From Manduca sexta (taxonomy: Eukaryota > Arthropoda > Insecta > Lepidoptera > Sphingidae): a stretch of DNA of 64,000 nucleotides. The stretch is taken from assembly GCF_014839805.1 (NCBI RefSeq), contig NC_051138.1, positions 6,942,983-7,006,982 on the forward strand, read 5' to 3'. How positions within the stretch are numbered: the first letter of the stretch is position 1; each line of letters begins with the position of its first letter. The translations under genes were made by a program, and so were the position numbers. Shown here piece after piece: positions 55,921 to 64,000 of this stretch. Below the pieces are notes generated by a model, which saw only the letters and a list, made by a program, of their open reading frames with translations, was not told the DNA's origin and made no database searches.

Positions 55921-56109
55921 GATTATTAAGGTATTGCATTAGTATTTTAGGGTAGCCCACCACCACTCACCCCCGCTAAGCTACGACCCTGGTGCACACA
56001 GCTGTCTAATAAATTGTCGAACAATGTGAAAGACAGTGATACTTTTAATAATTTACTTAAGGTTATAGCTTAAGGTCCATTTTTCATACATTTTGTTTCA
56101 CCTTTTAAT

Positions 56110-56609
56110 NNNNNNNNNNNNNNNNNNNNNNNNNNNNNNNNNNNNNNNNNNNNNNNNNNNNNNNNNNNNNNNNNNNNNNNNNNNNNNNNNNNNNNNNNNN
56201 NNNNNNNNNNNNNNNNNNNNNNNNNNNNNNNNNNNNNNNNNNNNNNNNNNNNNNNNNNNNNNNNNNNNNNNNNNNNNNNNNNNNNNNNNNNNNNNNNNNN
56301 NNNNNNNNNNNNNNNNNNNNNNNNNNNNNNNNNNNNNNNNNNNNNNNNNNNNNNNNNNNNNNNNNNNNNNNNNNNNNNNNNNNNNNNNNNNNNNNNNNNN
56401 NNNNNNNNNNNNNNNNNNNNNNNNNNNNNNNNNNNNNNNNNNNNNNNNNNNNNNNNNNNNNNNNNNNNNNNNNNNNNNNNNNNNNNNNNNNNNNNNNNNN
56501 NNNNNNNNNNNNNNNNNNNNNNNNNNNNNNNNNNNNNNNNNNNNNNNNNNNNNNNNNNNNNNNNNNNNNNNNNNNNNNNNNNNNNNNNNNNNNNNNNNNN
56601 NNNNNNNNN
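56110..56609. other. Assembly gap of 500 N
   Basis: Exactly 500 undetermined bases, probably a scaffolding gap of nominal length. The 178-codon frame across it is meaningless. Confidence 0.99.
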
Positions 56610-57854
56610 TTGCGCTGAGCTCTATTTAATCACTTTATTCCCTTTTCTCCGTTTGTGTTGGGATAATTTTGTATTTGTGTAATTTGTATACGAAATGAGG
56701 AGGCATACCTTCCGAGACGGAGTTTCATATCCGGCGCCTATCCCGAGCTTACGCAAACCCGATTTTGATGTTATCACATGTCATGGTGACGTTTGTTTTG
56801 ATTTATATTACAAAGGCAGCTTTAGTTAAGATAAATTATTCCATATTTAATTTGTAAACAGCTTTATAAATGACGAAGTTAATGATATTGGCATAATTGA
56901 CTTTAGACTGCTTCGAGTTATGTGCAGCGAAAACACAAAGTGGGATCAACTTTTTCATTTTATTGAAGACGTGGTTTTGTATTTGGGTTATCAAAATTCT
57001 TTACAGACAAAACCGTTGTTAATTACATATTGCCGCACACGTATTGAATGTTGTTTTATTTTGTGTGGTAGTTGTTTTTATATTATAACATATCAGTGAC
57101 AGAAGACAAGCGCGGAGGTCACGCGCAGGCGACAAACAATCCAAAGAGTTAATTAATCTGTCTCCCCTTCGGTTACACTTCTCGCGTAAGCAAATTTAAA
57201 CATGTGAATTTCTGAACGTCACAAGATTATTCGATCGTGTATTATAACAGGCGATAGGCATTAGTCATATACCAACTATATGTTGTATACTTCATCCATC
57301 TTCTGTGCTGACACCATATTTTTTGTTGCGATATGAAATTAACGTAGTTAATTCTTCGAGTCTTTATATTTTATTGTAATATTTCCTAGGAGTCTATAAT
57401 GAGATCCTATTCAGTCTACCTCGAGTATTTGTTATATTTATGTCAAACGACTTTTGAGTAATCTAAATAAATTGCATTATATGTGCTATAGAAATCTGCA
57501 ATGTAATTACTGGTAATTTTCCCATCAATATTTCCTATCGACTGCTCTACCAATAGTGGTCTCTAATTGGCTTTTATTTTAAGTGTCAGACATTAAAATT
57601 AAGTTTTATGCCCTGCTAGATTCAGATCTACTTTCCAGAATTATAATATAGTTATATCCTGGTACTACGTTCGAGATACCAGTATATTCCTTATGTTGTG
57701 ACATAAGGTGTGCCTTTTAAGACTAATAAAGAATATCGTCAAGCTATCGTACTTCTTCACGATGATTGTGACCCAGATTGATTGATAAAGAACAATTGTC
57801 ACAAAGCCTAAAATAAAGCGTAAAAACAAATGAATAATAATTAAGGTAACTCAC
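56610..57854. other. Presumed dac intron, downstream side
   Basis: No exon recognised. Sequence follows the donor GTGAGT of the dac exon on the minus strand. Confidence 0.4.
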
Positions 57855-57994
57855 CACTCATATGTCCGTTTTCGTAAGGCGAGTACTCCCCGTTCTCAAG
57901 CCGATGTTTCTTGAAAGGGTGTCCCGGGAACTGGGTGGCAGCCAACGATAGACCCACGCCTGTGGCGCGCTTCGGAGGTCGGCCCGGTCTGGAG
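57855..57994 (-). CDS. dac: dachshund (dac) internal exon with AT-hook-like segment
   Basis: A 140-base exon between acceptor TATGTCCGCAG and donor GTGAGT. It opens with the last base of a split codon and leaves in phase 1. It encodes SRPGRPPKRATGVGLSLAAT, then HPFKKHRLENGEYSPYENGH and MS. In vertebrate DACH1 and fly Dac the segment N-(A/S)-S-S-R-P-G-R-P-P-K-R directly follows the Ski/Sno/Dac DNA-binding domain; RPGRPPKR resembles an AT hook and nuclear localisation signal. Dac is a nuclear transcription cofactor of eye, leg and brain development. The exon is GC-richer than its surroundings. Neighbouring dac exons were not found in the window. The apparent start upstream at 58032 is intronic. 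Confidence 0.85.
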
Positions 57995-58204
57995 CTGCGG
58001 ACATAGTAGCACGTTACTGCCGTTAAGGACAATCCACTTAGCCTAAGGAATATATTACGCTAATTAAATTTATTTATTTATTAGATTTTCCAGCAGACTT
58101 AACACTACGATTTCAATAATTTAAATATTATAACTTATAATTATAATGTAACGCCAATGTAGGAAAACTTAACATGAATATAATTGAATCTAAAGGTGAC
58201 TTAA
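57995..58204 (-). other. Presumed dac intron, upstream side
   Basis: AT-rich DNA between the dac exon and a SINE fragment; nothing recognised. Confidence 0.4.
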
Positions 58205-58257
58205 GCAAAAACAAAGACGTCTCGCCTTTTTTCCCGTAAGGATAGGCAGAGATGCAA
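58205..58257 (-). repeat. SINE fragment, 3' half (split by Harbinger element)
   Basis: On the minus strand it reads TTGCATCTCTGCCTATCC and TTACGGGAAAAAAGGCG, the distal part of the tRNA-derived SINE at 2901-3145. The proximal part is at 60955-61075. Confidence 0.75.
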
Positions 58258-60954
58258 CCAGCCGGCCTAGCATGCGCATCACGAGATATCTCGAGAACGA
58301 GAGTAGACAAATTGTCGATGTCGATTAATATCTCGTTTTCTCTAACATGCGCACCACGATCGACAAATTCCTCGTTGAAGACATAAGTTTACTCGTGAAG
58401 ACAAACCGATGTTGCCCATTGAAATATATATTCTAAACATTTTATTTTCTAATATAGCTACAATGGTTTTAGTTCATTCAATTTTTATAGATCTATGATC
58501 CAATTAGGTTTTTGACGTTTTATGTGACAGTTTATGTCATAACAAAGAGCATAATGTAAATAAAAACGTAAATAAGTAAACAAATTCAAAATTAATAATA
58601 ATATTGTACAATATAATAAGGATTCTAACACAAAATAACAGCTCCGCCCTATTTTGGAGTACGAAGTAACAAGACACAAATCAAATAAAATCTAATAAGA
58701 CAATTATTTGTACGAGTATATGGTGCCCAAGCCGGACTTTACCTCGGGTGACTACGCCCCGCCGTGAGAACGATGTACCATAATGCCTAATGGAATCAGT
58801 AGTCCAATCGGGAAGGAGATGGCTGTGGCTTTGGGCCTCACAAAATACCTAATTGATGTAAGTATAGTGAAACAATAACCTTATTAGCATAACACCAATG
58901 TTGTAAGTTGAACTTTGCAGCCACAAAGCTCAAGTTTGTTCTTATTCGATGGTAATTGATGTTTTTTAGTATTAGTGTTTATTAAAATATGAAGTAAGTA
59001 CCTATATATTTTCTTTTTGTTTTAGTTCCGTGAATCAAGTCCCTCTACATTCATTGGAATGTCCCCAGCCCAGCAGTCAACACCATGTTGAAGAGCTTAC
59101 GAAATACTACTCCCAAAAAGTTTTTTAGTTGCTCGGTTTGAACTTAATACTTTAATGAAAATATGTATTTTTATAACCAGTTTTTTAAAAAACTACATTT
59201 TTAAATACTTAATATCATGTATATATATTTCGTTAGGTATCTTTATTTATACACTAGATAAAACATCTGTATGGTAGGAAATTTGGTTCTGTTCTGTTGT
59301 GTTCTTGTTCTGTTGGTTTAGGAAATTAATAATATAAGTAAACTGCAGCAATTACTTGAGAGTGCAATTTCTGTTTCTTGTAAGTGTTCATAGTATTTCA
59401 TTACAGTAATTGTAGGAAATTTGTTGTATAACAAGTTATTATGAAATATTCTATTGTTGCCTAAATTTGTGTAGAAGATTTTGTTGTAATAATGAAAACT
59501 ATCTTGATATTTAAAATGTGAATATAATAAAATATACATTATTTACATAGGAAAATATCTATTTATTATAATTGAGGTCATTCTGCTTGAGAGACATTTG
59601 CAGGTACTGATAATTGTATAGGTTCTTCTCACATATGATGGTCATTTATAATAGTTTCCTCCATTGGAACACTGTAACATAAAATACTGCATTACCTACA
59701 GTTACTTAACAATAGTAATATAATGTGAAGTTGTACCAGTGGTAAAATAATATAGTCAAACAACAATTTGAAACAGTGTATAACCATATATCCATTATTG
59801 TTAAGTCCATCAGTATACAATCAGTGTAAATGAAGTTTTTAATAAAGAAATAAAGCAAGATATTGTTTGTTTATATTGTTAAGTTGCATAGTAATAGTAT
59901 CTTCTCCGATACCTGGCATTCACATTAAGAGTTTTGCTGTTTGAATCCATAATGTGACATTTTTTTGGTAACATATAGGTACTAGTTTTGCAAAACATAA
60001 TGGTAAAACAAATTACTCATTTGTATTTGTAGTATTAAAATAAACAAAATTAAAACTGTAATTAATCTGATTAAATAGCTCTTATTACCTCATTAGTTGG
60101 CACACTAATTTCATTTTTATGAAAGGTAAGTAACATGCTATGTATTAATTGTGAAGATATTTCTCAAAGTACATTCATTTTTTATTTCTATTAACTCTAA
60201 TAATTAATTAATAGTACATTACCAGTCGAACCTTGGTGTTGTAGGCATCCTTCCTCATTTTTTGATATTGTGCACTTTGTGGCTCATTAGGAGGTAAAAT
60301 TTTTATATGGGTACAATCTAAGAGCCCTAACATACCTTGCACGTAAAATTCACGAGTCTCACCTAAAAAAAAAATGATTCCATTATCTATAAATCAAAAT
60401 ACTTCAATTGATATTAAACTCAGCTACTTATGTAATTAAGTATGTAATAAATATATTCAATTACCTTTAAACGGACGGCTATGCCTTTGGCTTGAGACAC
60501 CAAATTGGGAGCAAACTTTTCTTTAATATACAATGCCATTTGTTTTGTAGCAAAGGGATATCATAAATCAATTAAGTATAATATGTCTTCTTTCCACTTT
60601 ACACGCCTCTCGTTTGTCGTATATCGATATTATTTTACTATAGTAAGATACCACCATCGCGTTTTAACGAATAAATTGATAATTTTCTCGGTTTATCTCT
60701 TCGTACAATATCAAAGAAGACAAATATCTCGTTTACGTGTGTCAAAAAACGATAAAATTATTTGCTCATGTTAGGGTTTGTAGACAAAAATACCACAGAT
60801 TAATAAAACATTAATTTTTCTCTACTTTTCTCGTGACAAGTCGAGAAAATGAGCGCGCATGTTAGTGTTGGTAGACATATAGAGATAAACGACAAAATCA
60901 CGAGAAAAAGTGTCGACAAAATTTTGTCGTCGTGCGCATGCTAGGCCGGCAGGG
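58258..60954 (-). mobile_element. PIF/Harbinger-type DNA transposon, decayed
   Basis: The ends GCCGGCCTAGCATGCGCA (58261-58278) and its complement (60934-60951) are perfect 18-base TIRs; imperfect similarity (CGA, GACAA blocks) extends inward. The host SINE is split exactly here, which proves insertion. The repeated GCA next to each end fits a 3-base target duplication. Inside, the minus strand keeps two transposase fragments. 58690-58880 and 59020-59130 may hold a second open frame, but this could not be supported. Confidence 0.78.
60223..60362 (-). pseudogene. HARBI1-like transposase fragment
   Basis: Between an acceptor-like TTTTTTTAG and a donor-like GTAATG the minus strand encodes ETREFYVQGMLGLLDCTHIK, then PPNEPQSAQYQKMRKDAYNT. 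The G-x-(I/L)-D-(G/C)-T-H-I block is the first catalytic Asp region of Harbinger/HARBI1 transposases. A further fragment upstream (60530-60464, minus) has QFGVSSQRHSR in one frame, possibly the helix-turn-helix. The downstream catalytic residues are not visible in the window. Confidence 0.65.
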
Positions 60955-61075
60955 CACCCACTTTTCGCGATGTGCATTCCGTCTCATGATGTGATAGGGA
61001 GCGAGCCTTTACCATATCGGGCTGAAATTCCAGATTCCTTTCGAAAATCACTGTCTGACCCAGGATCTGAATCCG
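60955..61075 (-). repeat. SINE fragment, 5' half (split by Harbinger element)
   Basis: On the minus strand it has GGAATTTCAGCCCGATATGG, AAGGCTCGCTCCCTATCAC, ATCATGAGACGGAATGCAC and GCGAAAAGTGGGTGCC, the body of the lepidopteran tRNA-derived SINE. It continues at 58257 after the inserted element. Confidence 0.75.
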
Positions 61076-61189
61076 TTGAATTAACACAATACAATTACGA
61101 TACCGAGGCAGTCATGCATAAATGTTTGTTAAAATATTATAACTCTATATGAAAAACACCGTGAGAAACCTAGTATCCTACATCAAAAT

Positions 61190-61330
61190 TTAGAAGGTAT
61201 GTGCCAATTGGCAATTAACACTTGCCAACCCACCAGCCCACTAGGATAGCGTGATTAAGCTTAAACCGTCTCAGTAGTAGAGACTAGAGGTGACGCAGTA
61301 TTTAAAGGTCCCCAGAATGGGTGATGACTA
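61190..61330 (+). repeat. Lepidopteran repeat tail fragment
   Basis: Contains 'cacttgccaacccaccagccca', 'taggatagcgtgattaagc' and 'cgtctcagtagtagagac', the same tail type as 21700-21990 and 63150-63260. Confidence 0.5.
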
Positions 61331-63140
61331 ACTAACACAACAATTTCGGTATTAAAAGTGAAAAATTGGTATTAAAATATACTTTATTTTTATAAGAATT
61401 CTGGTATTTAAATTCCATATAATTCTTAAAGCGTAAACTTTCATTTTATCAGTAACTCATTTTAAAATATTAATCACATAAATCCATATTATAAATCATA
61501 TTTAAAATCAAGCTATGCTTGTTTATTCGCGATTTACACTGCCAGACTGTTTTAAAAAATCAAGAAAACCAAACCTAATTCCGTAAAAACCTAGCCACTA
61601 AAAAAATTAATGAAATAATTAAAGTTCAGCATCAAAAAGTTTGTGCTGCGCGTCGCACTCGCAGATAAATCAAGCTCGCGTGAGGGTGGGCGCAGATTTA
61701 TTTTTATTTATTTCACTCCCCTAAGATTTAATACCGCAAGACGTCGGCCACAGTTTCCACAATTTCACGCTTATTGTTTTCCCATCCGTGATTTATGGTC
61801 ATGTAATAGACAACAGTATTTCTCGGACGCAATAAACTTTGTCACCTAAATCTTCGCCGTTAAGCCTATTGCGCGTTTTCGGACCTAAATTTCGGCACAG
61901 CACATCTGAACGAAGGTTTAATTAGAATAACCCTTATGTATCAGTGTAAAGTAACCCTTAGTATACGACGTTTAAGTTTAAGGTTGTTTGTACTTATATT
62001 GCCATCTTTTTATATTATAATTTATAGGAATCCATATTAATGTTTTATTTGCAGAAATAGCTTACGTAGTACGAACTCATATTATTTTTATTTGCTAATT
62101 AATTCATTATACAAGTGTGCCCAAAATATTAGGTTATTGTGTATACTTGTGTACAAAGTTTAGTAAAGGGATATAATATTTAATGGTAATCTAATGATAG
62201 CGTACTTAGGCTATTAAACAGGTAATAAGATAGGACCGAGCCCGGGAAACCAATAATTAGTGCCAGTTTTTGAATTTGAAAGTCAAATCTGAATTTCTCA
62301 TATGAACTGAAGTATAAAATGGTTGTAAAATAGTATCAAAGTGTTTTTAAATACATGCTGCGCTACCTTAGAATGTTTTACATTTTAGTTTAGTATTATT
62401 GATGTATTCTTAGTTCTAAGTTATAATGTAACAACTACTAGATGTCCTTTTTAAATAAATAATTCTCCAAGTAGGTAATCCAATGTCTATTATTTAATAA
62501 GACCGATATTGCTTCGATAAAACATCATAATTTAAGATATAATTGTGACCATAAGTAATATTAAATAAATAAATAAAGAATATAATTGATATCATTCAAT
62601 TTTCAAAAACTTTATTTACGTACTTTTGATATTACATGTAGATTAATGTACAAAGTCCAACATGGGAAAATAGCCTATTTAACAAAATGGTATAATTATT
62701 ATAATGTACTCTATATTTAATAGACAAAACCGTGTATTATAATCTACTCTATATTATTGTATAAAGCTTAAATACGTTACTTTTGTCTGTTATTATTAAA
62801 ACACGGTAATCTACGAACTATGTGTCAGATCCAGATTTTTTCTCACTCGAGGTACCTACATTATTCTTGAGTGTTATGTGCTAACAGACAGAAAGCATTA
62901 AAGATAACTAGTTGTATTAGTTATAGATATAACTGCAAGTTAAACAGTGAACGAACCTAGCCTAGTTGGGAATGGAATAGACTACCGAGCGGTATATCCA
63001 CAAGACCCAAGGCACACACCTCTTACTTAACGAATTTGTAAGTGTCAGTATATTGTTTATCAATTATAGTTAGTTAAAACAGTGAAGGGAAAAATCGTGA
63101 TAAAAACTACATACGTTAGAATTTTCTATAAAAATATGAA
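61331..63140. other. Presumed dac intron or intergenic DNA
   Basis: 61620-61920 is less AT-rich and lacks recognised repeats (gtgctgcgcgtcgcactcgc, cttcgccgttaagcctattgc); it could be conserved non-coding DNA, but this cannot be told from one sequence. No exon recognised. Confidence 0.35.
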
Positions 63141-63144
63141 GATA

Positions 63145-63265
63145 TGTGAAGTCTGCTAATCCGTACTAGGCCTGCGTGGTGAAGTCCTAAACTGTCTTAG
63201 TAGTAGAAAAGTTCCATGCTAAGTAGTGGGCTTAATACGGGGCTGATATTATTATTGCAAGTCGA
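63145..63265 (+). repeat. Lepidopteran repeat tail fragment
   Basis: Shows 'tgtgaagtctgctaatccg', 'taggcctgcgtggtg', 'ctgtcttagtagtag', 'agtagtgggcttaatacg' and 'gggctgatattattattgc', the typical end of a very common lepidopteran LINE/SINE tail. Confidence 0.65.
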
Positions 63266-63592
63266 CAAATCAACCTAATATTTGAAGTAACAGAGCACTT
63301 AATTCTATACATAATCGCAATGCTACAAATTGGTGTTTCAAAGTAAGATCAATTACAGTGGTATCAACTAATCCGCACTACATCACAACTAGGTGCGTCG
63401 TGGCGTCCAAGTTTGGCAATTATCGGGGGAGCAATGCTGTTATCATAGTATCGGCTTACTCAGAAACTGACTCTCGCCTATTTATTTTTATGTCAGCAAC
63501 CGTCATTATGAGACACTCCATTAGCTTGGATTGCGGTGAGACTCGTTTTTGGTTACGCTTTGGGGTGCGATTTTGTGACGATTTTTTTCTTA

Positions 63593-63732
63593 TTTGACTT
63601 ATGTTATAAAGGGTGTTTGTGTTGTATGCTGGTTGTAAAAAATATTTTTTTGTAAATTCATTATTTGACTTATATTATAAAGGGTGTTTGTGTATGCTGG
63701 TCGTAAAAAAATATTTTTATGTAATATCATCG
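63593..63732 (+). repeat. Tandem duplication, unit about 70 bases
   Basis: ATTTGACTTATGTTATAAAG followed by GGTGTTTGTG...TATGCTGGTTGTAAAAAATATTTTT at 63593-63654 is repeated at 63663-63720 with a few changes. Confidence 0.85.
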
Positions 63733-64000
63733 TGTTATTTGGAATGTAAATTGACGATTGCTCTGTATTATTTTAGCAATCGATTTAATTAATTAATGCT
63801 AGGATATAAATAATAAAACCGGTTGTATTATAGTACATTATAATTAATTGATAATTTAATTTTATTGCATTTTGTTTTACAAACTAACCAAATTTATTCA
63901 GAGTTCCAGTTTTTTATTCTTAGCGTCTCTTTAATTTAACAGGACATTTAAAATGTAAAGCCAACACTAATTATAGCTTAATTAATTATTCATTGCGACA

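Noticed and set aside
56093..56629. 178-codon frame
   Set aside because: Made of the 500-N gap.
60910..61152. 80-codon frame over the Harbinger end
   Set aside because: It reads across the TIR and the SINE fragment; not coding.
1..64000. CRISPR array, bacterial operon, rRNA or intact tRNA genes
   Set aside because: No regularly spaced repeats of CRISPR type and no such genes seen; introns, SINEs and Helitrons show this is animal nuclear DNA.

Overview
The window is AT-rich nuclear DNA from an insect, almost certainly a moth or butterfly. Three things point to Lepidoptera: non-autonomous Helitrons of the Lep1 type (5' TCTATACTATTATATAAAGC, 3' GC hairpin then CTAG, inserted between A and T), tRNA-derived SINEs of the common lepidopteran type, and a midgut-type chymotrypsin-like protease. 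Four host loci are visible; everything else is introns, intergenic DNA and a dense layer of mobile elements.

Host loci. (1) Plus strand, 20900-36365: six phase-compatible exons of a beaten-path (beat) family two-Ig protein with a hydrophobic, GPI-signal-like C-terminus; the signal-peptide exon was not found. (2) Plus strand, 28486-29355: an intronless chymotrypsin-fold serine protease nested in the second visible intron of the beat gene, same strand. (3) Minus strand, 49228-46298: TBC1D23, a two-exon gene with a TBC domain, a rhodanese domain and a C-terminal domain. (4) Minus strand, 57994-57855: one internal exon of dachshund (dac), carrying the AT-hook-like RPGRPPKR segment that follows the Ski/Sno/Dac domain; its other exons were not found here.

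Mobile layer, left to right. 0-10 kb holds SINE and lepidopteran repeat fragments and a Lep1-type Helitron. At 10.9-18.9 kb is a large palindrome: ~1.2 kb near-identical inverted arms (containing a piece of a Penelope-like element) flank TA-rich DNA in which sits a 5.37 kb Ty3/gypsy-type LTR element. Its two 528-bp LTRs look identical, yet its gag and pol are badly decayed, and a non-LTR retrotransposon fragment lies inside. Beat introns hold a second Helitron-like element, a TA-flanked MITE and another Penelope-like tail. 36.7-39.5 kb holds two neighbouring TIR elements, one keeping the zinc-binding C-terminus of a pogo/Tigger-type transposase. 43.9-45.5 kb holds an inverted Lep1 Helitron and a Penelope-like element with an inverted 5' part. 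50.6-55.9 kb holds a P-element-type transposase pseudogene, LINE fragments and a fold-back Penelope tail pair. 56110-56609 is a 500-base assembly gap. 58.26-60.95 kb is a PIF/Harbinger-type element inserted in a SINE, inside a dac intron if dac continues to the right.

The host genes have no evident joint pathway: neuronal recognition (beat), secreted proteolysis, endosome-to-Golgi tethering (TBC1D23) and a transcription cofactor (dac). All identifications come from reading motifs and splice phase by eye; no database search was run.
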